From assembly GCA_015489565.1 (NCBI GenBank), contig WFZM01000021.1:1-19315 (forward strand): a DNA stretch of 19,315 bases. The letters run 5' to 3'. This document shows, piece by piece, positions 1 through 6,490 of this stretch (position 1 is the first letter of the stretch; the number at the start of each line of letters is the position of its first letter). Both the position numbers and the translations under genes were made by a program. The DNA comes from Patescibacteria group bacterium. GTDB taxonomy: Bacteria > Patescibacteriota > Minisyncoccia > Phycocordibacterales > UBA2100. The notes under the pieces are model-generated. The model was given only the letters and a program-made list of their open reading frames with translations, searched no databases and had not been told where the DNA came from.

Positions 1-252
1 AATCACTCAAACTCAGGCAAGAATCACTTAAAGCAAATATCAATTGCAAAATATCTTATAAAAGCAAGAGTTGAAAATAAAAAAATAAAAGAAGCTGTAA
101 AAGGTTTAATGTTAGAGTCTTTTCTAAAAGACGGCAATCAAAAAATAAATTGCTCAGGGAAAATGGATATGGATGGTCTGTCTATAACAGATCCAAACTT
201 GGGCTGGGAGAAGACAGAGAGGCTTTTGAAGTGGATTTATAATAATTTATAA
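1..252 (+). CDS. Class I DAHP synthase (3-deoxy-7-phosphoheptulonate synthase), 3' end only
   Basis: The frame is open from base 1 to the TAA at 250-252 and gives the last 83 residues of a protein whose start lies before the window. The tail matches the C-terminus of AroF/AroG/AroH enzymes: a helix, then MLESFLKDGNQ (compare MVESHLVEGNQ in E. coli AroG), then a GLSITDPNLGWEKTERLL segment matching SITDACIGWEDTDALL. The family condenses phosphoenolpyruvate and erythrose 4-phosphate, the first step of the shikimate pathway, in the cytoplasm. The early part NHSNSGK fits the family's DFSHANSSK strand. Aromatic amino-acid synthesis is often missing in reduced CPR genomes, so the upstream genes matter. 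No feedback-site residues are visible because the N-terminal part is absent. Confidence 0.85.
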   Translation, partial: NHSNSGKNHLKQISIAKYLIKARVENKKIKEAVKGLMLESFLKDGNQKINCSGKMDMDGLSITDPNLGWEKTERLLKWIYNNL

Positions 253-275
253 ATGATAAATGATAAACGATAAAT
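251..275. repeat. GATAAAT-rich short repeat, left copy
   Basis: Directly after the DAHP synthase stop there are tandem AAATGATAAATGATAAA units (251-267) followed by CGATAAAT. The same 17 nt occur in inverted orientation at 1136-1152, on the other side of the 347-1126 gene. The sequence is low-complexity and AT-rich, so chance or local slippage could explain part of it. Confidence 0.5.
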
Positions 276-312
276 AAAATAAAAAACAATACAAATGGCG
301 CTCTAAATAGAT

Positions 313-340
313 TTGACTTATAGCTATTTTATGTCATATT
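313..340 (+). promoter_or_regulatory. Putative promoter of the 347 gene
   Basis: TTGACT at 313-318, a 16-nt spacer and CATATT at 335-340, only 6 nt before the ATG. The -35 is good and the -10 weak (TATTTG at 337-342 is an alternative). The position implies a leaderless or nearly leaderless mRNA, as seen at many other starts here. Confidence 0.35.
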
Positions 341-346
341 TGATAC

Positions 347-1126
347 ATGAAAGAAAAAGCCGGTAAAAAGCATGTGTTATATTCTATCTTTGTACCACAC
401 AATTCGTGGCGGTTGGCAAAAGACTTTGTGCATATTGCAAGGGTGGTACCGGACACAGAGCCTGGCAAAATAACATTAACCATATCTAAATTTGATGCGC
501 ACAACACAGAGCGCGAGGCCATTGAAAGTGATACACTAAGAATTAACTGCGATCCAGCAATGCGAGACACAATTATAAGAACAATTAAATTGCAAGCATA
601 TTTAGATGGTTTACATAGAAAATCATTAATTCGGGATAGAAAAGATAGAAGTGGTGGCTCAGTATTAAAAAGATTAGATGACTATGATTGCCATGGCCTA
701 GTTTTGCGCGCGTGTGGTTTATTAACGAATCCCGTGATCAATAAGTTTAGAATAAGTGGGGAAACACCTGCTACTATAATGAATGCAATTAGAAAATATA
801 GTCTTGGTTTAGATTTTAAAGATATAGACGAATTAAAATGTGTGTTAAGTCATGATATTACAAAACCAGCTATTGTATCTTATTATAGAAGGAGCGAACC
901 TATACATAGCATGCTGCACTTGGGGGTTAGTCAAGTTTTTGGGCATGTCGTGTATCATAAAGTAGGTTGGGGCATAGGTGATATTTATAAGTGGGGGTTT
1001 AGATTTGAGAACATGCATGAGGCGTTTTGTGGATATGATTATTACTTGGACAGCAGCTCACGCATTAAGGTCTTTGCTCCTGAAGAGTTGCAACAAGCCG
1101 TAGATGAACACTTAAAGGAGAAATAA
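347..1126 (+). CDS. Hypothetical protein, 259 aa, unrecognised
   Basis: I do not recognise this protein. It is basic, soluble-looking, and shows no signal peptide or membrane segment. The N-terminal third contains beta-like stretches (KHVLYSIFVPH, GKITLTISKF). The middle is helical and charged (RKSLIRDRKDRSGGSVLKRLDDYD). The C-terminal third is aromatic and glycine-rich (HKVGWGIGDIYKWGFRF, CGYDYYLD). No catalytic motif stands out. The ATG is preceded by a promoter-like pair and no Shine-Dalgarno. The gene stands alone between two plus/minus neighbours and is bracketed by inverted AT-rich repeats, which would fit a small acquired cassette, though composition alone does not prove that. Its open frame across 780 bases and its promoter spacing support a real gene. 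Confidence 0.65.
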   Translation: MKEKAGKKHVLYSIFVPHNSWRLAKDFVHIARVVPDTEPGKITLTISKFDAHNTEREAIESDTLRINCDPAMRDTIIRTIKLQAYLDGLHRKSLIRDRKDRSGGSVLKRLDDYDCHGLVLRACGLLTNPVINKFRISGETPATIMNAIRKYSLGLDFKDIDELKCVLSHDITKPAIVSYYRRSEPIHSMLHLGVSQVFGHVVYHKVGWGIGDIYKWGFRFENMHEAFCGYDYYLDSSSRIKVFAPEELQQAVDEHLKEK

Positions 1127-1135
1127 AGTTTATTA

Positions 1136-1188
1136 TTTATCATTTATCATTTTATTTATTATTTATCAATTCTCATTTATCATTTTTT
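1136..1188. repeat. GATAAAT-rich short repeat, right copy (inverted)
   Basis: TTTATCATTTATCATTT at 1136-1152 is the exact reverse complement of 251-267. Further ATTTATCA units follow at 1161-1168 and 1174-1182, reaching the stop codon of the minus-strand methyltransferase. It fills the gap between two convergent genes, where it might also serve as a weak terminator. Confidence 0.5.
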
Positions 1189-2535
1189 ATTTAATACCAT
1201 CAGGTGCTCTATATGCGGTGTTCTTGGGAATAAATTGTAGCCTTTGCTAAAAACTATTTCGTAATCATTTTTTAGCCAGTTGTAGTCCATAGCTTGGGTT
1301 TTTGGGTTGCAGGATAGGTAAACTATTGTTTCAGGTTTTTCTTCTAGAATTGTTTTAATTGTATCTTTTGGAACTCCTGCGCGGGGCGGATCAAGGACAA
1401 GCAAGTCTGCTCCGGCAAAATAGTCAAGCGCTCTGTCTGTGTTTGTTTCTATAAACTCGTAATTGTCTATTCCGGCTGCCTTGGCATTTTCTTTGGCGTA
1501 TTTGTAGGTTTCAGGAGAGATTTCTATTGCGCGAATTTGCGTAGCAAATTCGCGCAAGGCAATTCCGAAAACTCCAACACCAGCAAAAGCGTCAAGCAAG
1601 ATGTCCCAGCTTTTCCCACGCGCTTTTTGCAAAGCAAAAAGCGCGCGGCTCATATCATCAAATACAAAATCAAAAAGCGGGACATATACTTGAAAAAAAT
1701 GGTCATATCTGTATTTAAAAATATTTCCGGCAATTTTGTCTTTTAAATCTGTGTTGCCAAGACTGAAATACACTTTCTCAACCCTTGCACCGGGCGTATT
1801 TTCAGGTGAGTAGGAGAGAACTATGCCCTGCAAAGTATCGTCAAGCATCGCTTCAAATTCTTCTTTGCTTATCTGTAAGGCATCAAAGTCGTCTTTTTGG
1901 ATTATAAGCTCTGCAACAACAGAATCGGTAAAATATGAGTAGCGCAATATTAAATATTTTAATACTCCAAACTCTATATTTTTTTCATTTATTTTATCCA
2001 AAAAGCGCTTGCCAATCTCATTTATTTTGGGATGATTAAGCGCCGATTCTGTGACAGGAATTTTGCCGCGACTTGATCCGCGCCTGAAAAATGAAAAGCT
2101 GTATTTGCCAGTTTCTTTGTCTTTCCAGAATCCGTATTCTATCTTGTTTCTGTATCCGTAAATATCAAATCCTTCCGGGAAAAATATTTCAGAGTCTATT
2201 TCGATGTCTGCATGTTCTCTAAAAAATTTCTTTACAAAATCTTTTTTAAACTTATTTTCACAATCAAAATCAAAAATTTGCCAAGGAGAGGTGGACATAT
2301 AGACTTCTCCTTCCTTTGGCTCAGTCCTGCACTTGCTGGGGGCTTTAACCTCTAAAACATCAGCGTAATAAATATCTTTTACTCTTTTGTAAATTTCTAT
2401 ATCAAGCAAATCACCGGGTACTGCTCCTAAAATATGAATCTCGCGCCCATCTTTTGGGTGTCGCGCCACAGCGTGCCCCTTATATGCAATATCTGTCACT
2501 TTAATATTTTCTATAAGTTCTTTCTTTTTTGTCAC
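1180..2535 (-). CDS. TRAM-domain class I SAM-dependent RNA (uracil-5-)methyltransferase, TrmA/RumA family
   Basis: A 451-residue protein that probably methylates uracil C5 in rRNA or tRNA using S-adenosylmethionine. An N-terminal TRAM-like beta-barrel (ITDIAYKGHAVAR-type strand, GAVPGDLLDIEI) is followed by a middle domain and a Rossmann methyltransferase domain with FAGVGVFGIAL, LVLDPPRAG (Asp382) and YLSCNPKT. Cys409 in SCNP is the expected nucleophile. The family's usual N-terminal Fe-S cysteine cluster is not evident, since only scattered cysteines remain. I chose GTG at 2535 because the family start fits there and a promoter lies 7 nt upstream; a TTG 45 bases further upstream would read through that promoter. 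The stop is TGA. Two perfect GC-rich hairpins (1527-1557, 1619-1645) lie inside the frame. RlmD versus TrmA specificity cannot be decided from the sequence. Confidence 0.85.
   Translation of the reverse strand: MTKKKELIENIKVTDIAYKGHAVARHPKDGREIHILGAVPGDLLDIEIYKRVKDIYYADVLEVKAPSKCRTEPKEGEVYMSTSPWQIFDFDCENKFKKDFVKKFFREHADIEIDSEIFFPEGFDIYGYRNKIEYGFWKDKETGKYSFSFFRRGSSRGKIPVTESALNHPKINEIGKRFLDKINEKNIEFGVLKYLILRYSYFTDSVVAELIIQKDDFDALQISKEEFEAMLDDTLQGIVLSYSPENTPGARVEKVYFSLGNTDLKDKIAGNIFKYRYDHFFQVYVPLFDFVFDDMSRALFALQKARGKSWDILLDAFAGVGVFGIALREFATQIRAIEISPETYKYAKENAKAAGIDNYEFIETNTDRALDYFAGADLLVLDPPRAGVPKDTIKTILEEKPETIVYLSCNPKTQAMDYNWLKNDYEIVFSKGYNLFPRTPHIEHLMVLNKK
1527..1557. repeat. In-frame perfect hairpin, 14-bp stem, 3-nt loop
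   Basis: Arms TTGCGCGAATTTGC (1527-1540) and its exact complement (1544-1557) around GTA. On the coding (minus) strand it encodes ALREFATQIRA next to the SAM-binding glycine-rich motif of the methyltransferase. The length fits the family without an obvious insertion. Confidence 0.8.
1619..1645. repeat. In-frame perfect hairpin, 12-bp stem, 3-nt loop
   Basis: Arms CGCGCTTTTTGC (1619-1630) and GCAAAAAGCGCG (1634-1645) around AAA. It encodes RALFALQKAR on the minus strand, just before the methyltransferase motif I of the same gene that carries the 1527-1557 hairpin. Confidence 0.8.
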
Positions 2536-2542
2536 AAGCGCA

Positions 2543-2570
2543 AGTATACAATGTGCACAATATAATGCAA
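2543..2570 (-). promoter_or_regulatory. Promoter of the TrmA-type methyltransferase
   Basis: Read on the minus strand: TTGCAT (2570-2565), 16-nt spacer, TATACT (2548-2543). The GTG start follows after 7 nt, so the transcript would begin at or next to the start codon. No Shine-Dalgarno is present. Confidence 0.5.
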
Positions 2571-2594
2571 CTACATCCAATTACTTTCAATGAC

Positions 2595-2625
2595 TTGACA
2601 AAATACTAAGTTTATATTTTAATAC
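2595..2625 (+). promoter_or_regulatory. Promoter of the TraB-like gene
   Basis: A perfect -35 TTGACA at 2595-2600 and TAATAC at 2620-2625, with a longish 19-nt spacer. The ATG follows after 6 nt, again a leaderless geometry. It is divergent from the methyltransferase promoter about 25 nt away. Confidence 0.5.
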
Positions 2626-2631
2626 TAATCA

Positions 2632-3474
2632 ATGGAAAGTCTTAAACTTAATATTAAAACTTTTGTCGATGAAGGGGATGAATATGTTGAGACAGTGCCG
2701 CATCCCCGTTTGCTTCTTGTGGGTGTTAAGCATGCACAATCATTGTTGCCATATCATTTAGAACATTTGGGCAGACTGAAAGATGAAAACATAGAGCTGC
2801 TCTTACTTGAAGCAGGGGATTATTTTGAAATTCTAGAAGGATATTTGGTGCGCGAGTTGGGTGTCATGAAGAAGGCCGTAAATATAGATAGAGGGGTTAA
2901 GTATACTGAAATAACAGAAGGGCTTTTGCAAGCAACGGGTATATCCGACCGTTCTTTTATAATTGAGCTTATTGCATTTTTACTACCTTTAACGGTTTTT
3001 CCTGCGGACGTATTTATGTCTAAGAAGGCAGCAGATTGGGTTTTTTTTTCTTCACTCATGTCTCACTACTACTTATTGTATAGCAAAACGGTCAGATTCA
3101 TAGGGTTAAAGTCAGTTTTATCTGAATTTAGTTATGCATTACAAAGGGCATTGCGACAAGTGGGCATGCATAGTTGTACTAATACTAATGGGGTACAGGT
3201 GAATGATGAGATCAGATATATAGAGCATGTATTATGGCCTGATTTCGTCGTTACTGCAAGATCGTATTTTATGGGATACAAGATTTTAGAATATTTAGAG
3301 AAGTATCCCGATAAAAAAATGTGTGCTGTAATGGGTATGGCACACGCTAGTTTTTTGCACAAGAAATTTTTACATCCCGAAGGTGTAGAAGAGATAAAAA
3401 GAAAAGCAAAAAAATATTGGAGAGTGTATCGCCTGTTTTATGGTGATTTTTATCCAAAAGACTACATAAAGTAA
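2632..3474 (+). CDS. TraB/TIKI (ChaN/EreA-like superfamily) protein, tentative
   Basis: A 280-residue protein with the pattern of the TraB/PrgY/TIKI fold: an early strand ending in GxxH (LLLVGVKH, Gly31-His34), then a strand ending in Glu (ELLLLEAGD, Glu60), and a late strand with a second GxxH (VMGMAHASF, Gly235-His238). In characterised relatives such residues form the active centre of metal-dependent hydrolases or peptidases; some members have other roles. The rest is helical and hydrophobic, with no clear signal peptide. The C-terminus is basic and aromatic (KKYWRVYRLFYGDFYPKDY). Its start is fixed by a -10 hexamer ending 6 nt upstream. The neighbours suggest no pathway. The family call rests on the two GxxH motifs and spacing only, so the function is open. 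Confidence 0.5.
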   Translation: MESLKLNIKTFVDEGDEYVETVPHPRLLLVGVKHAQSLLPYHLEHLGRLKDENIELLLLEAGDYFEILEGYLVRELGVMKKAVNIDRGVKYTEITEGLLQATGISDRSFIIELIAFLLPLTVFPADVFMSKKAADWVFFSSLMSHYYLLYSKTVRFIGLKSVLSEFSYALQRALRQVGMHSCTNTNGVQVNDEIRYIEHVLWPDFVVTARSYFMGYKILEYLEKYPDKKMCAVMGMAHASFLHKKFLHPEGVEEIKRKAKKYWRVYRLFYGDFYPKDYIK

Positions 3475-3480
3475 TTTTTT

Positions 3481-3489
3481 TGCTATAAT
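3481..3489 (+). promoter_or_regulatory. Extended -10 promoter of dgkA
   Basis: TGC-TATAAT (3481-3489) is a consensus extended -10 element. The ATG at 3496 follows after 6 nt, so the mRNA would be leaderless. The upstream T-run (3475-3481) overlaps the end of the TraB-like gene's 3' region. Confidence 0.55.
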
Positions 3490-3495
3490 TAAAAA

Positions 3496-3852
3496 ATGAA
3501 AAAGATTTTTAGAAGCTTTAAATACGCAATTCGTGGGCTGAAAGTCTTGGCTCTTGCAGAACGCAATTTTAAAATAGAGCTTGGATTTGCCGTTTTGGCT
3601 TTTATTCTTGCCTTCTTTTTTCAAATAGAGAGATGGGAGTGGGGTCTGCTTGCGCTTGCTGTTTCGCTAGTTTTCCTGGCAGAGCTTTTAAATACAGCTT
3701 TTGAAAAGACTCTTGACCACTTGCACCCTGATGAGCACGAGAAAGTTCGGGATATTAAAGACCTATCAGCAGGTTCAGTTTTGCTCGCAGTCATTTTCTC
3801 AGTATTTGTAGGGCTTTTGATTTTTGCGCCGAAGATTTTAAATCTTTTTTAA
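3496..3852 (+). CDS. dgkA: DgkA-type integral membrane lipid kinase (diacylglycerol / undecaprenol kinase)
   Basis: A 118-residue protein of the size and layout of DgkA: a basic amphipathic N-terminus (MKKIFRSFKYAIRGLK), then three hydrophobic helices at about 29-43, 48-66 and 92-113. The signature residues are present: AERN..IE (Glu22, Glu28), ELLNTAFEKTLD (Glu63, Glu70, Asp74) and the cytoplasmic loop H..K..DIKDLSAGSVLL (Lys88, Asp89). The enzyme works in the cytoplasmic membrane and uses ATP to phosphorylate diacylglycerol or, in Gram-positive-type relatives, undecaprenol. The length of about 118 fits the undecaprenol kinase group. Its last 15 bases overlap the convergent tlyA-type gene, so the two transcripts are antisense at their 3' ends. 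Confidence 0.9.
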   Translation: MKKIFRSFKYAIRGLKVLALAERNFKIELGFAVLAFILAFFFQIERWEWGLLALAVSLVFLAELLNTAFEKTLDHLHPDEHEKVRDIKDLSAGSVLLAVIFSVFVGLLIFAPKILNLF

Positions 3853-4563
3853 GTAGAATAAGTACTCAGTGTTACCCTCTTTGCCTTTGATTGGACTTTT
3901 TGTACAACCCAAAACTTTAAGATTGAGTTTTTGGAAGCGCTCGCGCGCAAGCGCGAGCGCTTCTTGAGAAGCCTCCTCACTTTTTACAATCCCTTTATTT
4001 AAATTTTCTTTTCCCACCTCAAATTGCGGCTTGAAAAGTATTATTAGCTCCGCGTTATTTTTTAGGAAATCTAGCACAAAAGGCAGTACTTTAAAAACTG
4101 ATATAAATGATAAATCAGATACAAGAATATCTATTTTGTCTTTTACTTGCCTTTTACTTAAATCTCGCGCATCTCTTTGCTCCAGTAGTGTGAGTCGCTC
4201 GTCGTATTTTAGACTGTCATGCATTTGATTGCGACCCACGTCCACGGCATAGATTTTTTTGGCACCATCCTCCAGAGCCACCTGGCTAAAACCTCCGGTA
4301 GAAGAGCCAATGTCAATCACTGTTTTGTTTTTAAAGTTAATACTAAATTCTCGCTTAGCATGTAAGAGTTTTAGAGCTGCACGAGATACATAGTGAAACT
4401 CTTCTTTTTCTATTATTTCTATCTTATCTTGATCTTGTACTTTGTAAGATGCTTTCTTTGCGCTGGAACCGTTTACAAGTACGGCGCGCGCGGCTATGGC
4501 CGCGCGCGCTTTCTCCCGCGACTCAAAAAATCCTTTCTCTTTTAAATAAATATCCAATCGCAC
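3838..4563 (-). CDS. tlyA: TlyA-family rRNA 2'-O-methyltransferase / hemolysin-like protein
   Basis: A 241-residue protein with an S4 RNA-binding domain (residues 1-50: RLDIYLKEKGFFESREKAR, VLVNG) and an FtsJ-type methyltransferase domain. DIGSSTGGF (Asp84) is the SAM-binding loop. The KDKE tetrad typical of RNA ribose 2'-O-methyltransferases is visible: Lys65 in SRAALKL, Asp150 in VSDLSFIS, Lys178 in LFKPQFE and Glu233 in NTEYLF. TlyA methylates 16S and 23S rRNA in mycobacteria, and the hemolysin name is historical. It starts with GTG (4563), with a weak TAAACT hexamer ending 6 nt upstream. Two perfect GC hairpins lie inside the frame (3934-3963, 4484-4509). The 3' end overlaps dgkA by 15 bases. 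Confidence 0.9.
   Translation of the reverse strand: MRLDIYLKEKGFFESREKARAAIAARAVLVNGSSAKKASYKVQDQDKIEIIEKEEFHYVSRAALKLLHAKREFSINFKNKTVIDIGSSTGGFSQVALEDGAKKIYAVDVGRNQMHDSLKYDERLTLLEQRDARDLSKRQVKDKIDILVSDLSFISVFKVLPFVLDFLKNNAELIILFKPQFEVGKENLNKGIVKSEEASQEALALARERFQKLNLKVLGCTKSPIKGKEGNTEYLFYLKKI
3934..3963. repeat. In-frame perfect hairpin, 13-bp stem, GCAA loop
   Basis: Arms GAAGCGCTCGCGC (3934-3946) and its complement (3951-3963). It encodes EALALARERF in the C-terminal helix of the TlyA-type protein. The G+C content is far above the surrounding bases. Confidence 0.8.
4484..4509. repeat. In-frame perfect hairpin, 11-bp stem, 4-nt loop
   Basis: Arms GCGCGCGCGGC (4484-4494) and GCCGCGCGCGC (4499-4509) around TATG. 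It encodes KARAAIAARAV in the S4 domain of the TlyA-type protein. Pure GC arms stand out in an AT-rich gene. Confidence 0.8.
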
Positions 4564-4579
4564 AAATTTAGTTTACAAT

Positions 4580-4633
4580 ATTTCTGCTAAAACGGAAATC
4601 CCGTATCCTTATTAGGTCGGGATTAGCAGAAAT
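4580..4633. promoter_or_regulatory. Bulged inverted repeat in the tlyA / DedA divergent promoter region
   Basis: TTTCTGCT...AATCCCG on the left pairs with the uninterrupted CGGGATTAGCAGAAA on the right (ending 4632); the left arm carries an 8-nt bulge (AAAACGGA). It sits between two divergent start codons, so it is better placed as an operator or cruciform than as a terminator. Confidence 0.45.
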
Positions 4634-4635
4634 TA

Positions 4636-4663
4636 TTGCGATTTGACTTTTAACAGGTATAAT
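4636..4663 (+). promoter_or_regulatory. Promoter of the DedA-PAP2-PEBP gene
   Basis: TTGCGA (4636-4641), 16-nt spacer, consensus TATAAT (4658-4663); the ATG at 4673 follows after 9 nt. An upstream in-frame TTG at 4643 would start between the -35 and -10 hexamers and read through the -10, so 4673 is the better start. Confidence 0.5.
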
Positions 4664-4672
4664 TCAGAAACT

Positions 4673-6490
4673 ATGCAAGAGATTGAGCTGATCAATCAAA
4701 TATTGAATTATTTTGACGGTTTGGAATATGTTGCCTATCTTTTGGTGTTTTTCTTTGCAGCGTCTGAGTCCACAATAGGGCTTAGTATGCTTGTGCCGGG
4801 CTCTCTTATAGTTATGACTCTCGGCGCACTATCTGCCATGGGCTCTTTTAAGATTCAGTACATACTTTTATTGGCTATTTTAGGGGCCGTACTGGGAGAC
4901 AATATAAGCTACTTTTTAGGAAAAACTTTCGGCAGAAAGTTGTTGAGCAAATTGAAGTTTATAAATAATGACACCATAGATTTGGCCGAGAGATTTATCC
5001 AAAAGCACGGCTCTAAAAGTGTAGCCTTAGGGCGTTTTGTGCCTTTTGTAAAAGAGACAGTGCCTTTTGTAGCAGGAACTTTAGGAATGCCACGGCAAAA
5101 ATTTATGATATTTAACTTTTTAGGAGCTTTAGGCTGGGCTGCACTTTGGCCCGGGATGGGCTACCTTTTTGCCAAGTCTGTTCTGGCAGGAAACTCTTTT
5201 TTGGGGAAGCTACAATTAATTTTAATGCTTAGCGTATTTTCTTACCTGCTTTATCTTATAGTAAAAGAAAGCATTTATTCAAATTATAATCAAGGCCTAA
5301 AAGATAATATAAAAGTTTTGAATAATTTACTTCGGAACAAAGTTTGGCGAAGGGTGCTTTTGACCATAATCTCTGCTTATTCTTTTTTTACCTTTCTTGC
5401 AATAGCGGTACAAGAATCCTGGCCCGTTGTTCATTATTTGGACAATTTTGGATTTAAGCTCTATTCGTATTTCAATAGTATTTTATTTTACTTTTTTAAG
5501 TTTATAACCTGGACTGCTAAGTGGTACGTTGTCTTGGCTGCGCTTTCTATCTTTGCTATCTATGCCTTGCTTAAAAAAACTTATCTAAAGCAATTGCTCA
5601 GCTTGACCGTGGCGTTTTTTGCCTCAGCTGGGGCTGTGCATTTTTTGAAACATGCTTTTGCAAGGCCACGTCCTCACTACGAAAGAATAATGGTTGACGG
5701 ATACTCTTTCCCAAGTGGGCATGCCGCAGTATCTACCGCTTTGGGGCTTGTTTTGTCTTTTTTGGTCTATAAATCAAATTTGAGGCATAAAGAGAAAATC
5801 ATATTTGCTATAATTACTTGGGTATTGATAATTTATATGAGCAGGATTTATCTTGGTGTTCATTATATGAGCGACATTTTAGGAGGGCTTGCGGTGGGGC
5901 TTGTTTTTGCTTTGCTTGGGATATCTTTATGGTATTATATGGACAACAAAACAAAGGGGGCGCGCAGCGAAGCTGCGCGCCCCACAGCCGGCGCCATAAA
6001 TCCAAATAATAAAATGCCTGTGTCTATGAATTTAAAAAGTAAAGTTTTTAAAGATGGTGAATTTATTCCAAGCAAATACACTTGCGATGGAGAAAATATA
6101 AATCCGCCACTTGGGTGGTTTGGGGTTCCTGAAGGCACAAAATCTTTTGCTCTTATTGTTGATGATCCGGATGTGCCCGAGCAAGTAAGAAGCGACAGGC
6201 ACTTTACCCATTGGCTTCTTTACAACATCTCGCCCAACATAAACAAAATAGACGAAAATTCTGCCCCCGGAACGCAAGGCAGAAATGACAGTGGGAAAAA
6301 CTCTTACACAGGCCCGTGCCCGCCAACACAATTTGAGCCTACAGAGCACAGATACTTTTTTAAACTTTATGCGCTTTCCGAGGCTTTGGATCTGCCGGAA
6401 GGCTTGAGCCAAGCAGAGCTTGAAGAAGCGATAAAAAATTACATTTTGAGCGAGGCGGTTTTAATGGGGCGCTATGACAGAGCTAAATAA
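4673..6490 (+). CDS. DedA - PAP2 phosphatase - PEBP (YbhB/YbcL-like) three-domain fusion
   Basis: A 605-residue protein. Residues about 1-200 are a DedA/SNARE-associated membrane domain (FFFAASESTIG, VPGSLIVMTLGAL, GDNISYFLGKTFG, GRFVPFVKETVPFVAGTLGM). DedA proteins include the lipid-carrier flippases of the UptA type. Residues about 240-430 are further membrane helices with a complete PAP2 lipid phosphatase signature: KHAFARPRP (326-334), PSGH (347-350), SRIYLGVH...D (390-401). After a short linker, residues 448-605 are a PEBP/Raf-kinase-inhibitor-like domain (DDPDVP 497-502, HWLLYNI, GPCPP, FFKLYAL). The frame is continuous. DedA plus PAP2 is a known pairing that fits undecaprenyl-phosphate recycling; the PEBP part is the unusual addition. 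The linker contains a GC hairpin (5957-5983), and an internal ATG at 6014 could give a separate PEBP protein. Confidence 0.9.
   Translation: MQEIELINQILNYFDGLEYVAYLLVFFFAASESTIGLSMLVPGSLIVMTLGALSAMGSFKIQYILLLAILGAVLGDNISYFLGKTFGRKLLSKLKFINNDTIDLAERFIQKHGSKSVALGRFVPFVKETVPFVAGTLGMPRQKFMIFNFLGALGWAALWPGMGYLFAKSVLAGNSFLGKLQLILMLSVFSYLLYLIVKESIYSNYNQGLKDNIKVLNNLLRNKVWRRVLLTIISAYSFFTFLAIAVQESWPVVHYLDNFGFKLYSYFNSILFYFFKFITWTAKWYVVLAALSIFAIYALLKKTYLKQLLSLTVAFFASAGAVHFLKHAFARPRPHYERIMVDGYSFPSGHAAVSTALGLVLSFLVYKSNLRHKEKIIFAIITWVLIIYMSRIYLGVHYMSDILGGLAVGLVFALLGISLWYYMDNKTKGARSEAARPTAGAINPNNKMPVSMNLKSKVFKDGEFIPSKYTCDGENINPPLGWFGVPEGTKSFALIVDDPDVPEQVRSDRHFTHWLLYNISPNINKIDENSAPGTQGRNDSGKNSYTGPCPPTQFEPTEHRYFFKLYALSEALDLPEGLSQAELEEAIKNYILSEAVLMGRYDRAK
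5957..5983. repeat. In-frame perfect hairpin in the PAP2-PEBP linker, 12-bp stem, GAA loop
   Basis: Arms GGGGCGCGCAGC (5957-5968) and its complement (5972-5983) around GAA. It encodes GARSEAARP, the hydrophilic linker between the last PAP2 helix and the PEBP domain. The same loop (GAA) and stem style recur at 11580-11610. Confidence 0.8.

Noticed and set aside
5957..5983. Hairpin as an intrinsic terminator splitting the DedA-PAP2 and PEBP genes
   Set aside because: There is no T-run after it and the frame reads straight through, so a fusion protein is the simpler reading.
6032..6412. 126-codon minus-strand frame opposite the PEBP domain
   Set aside because: It is a shadow of a clearly conserved plus-strand domain with no signals of its own.
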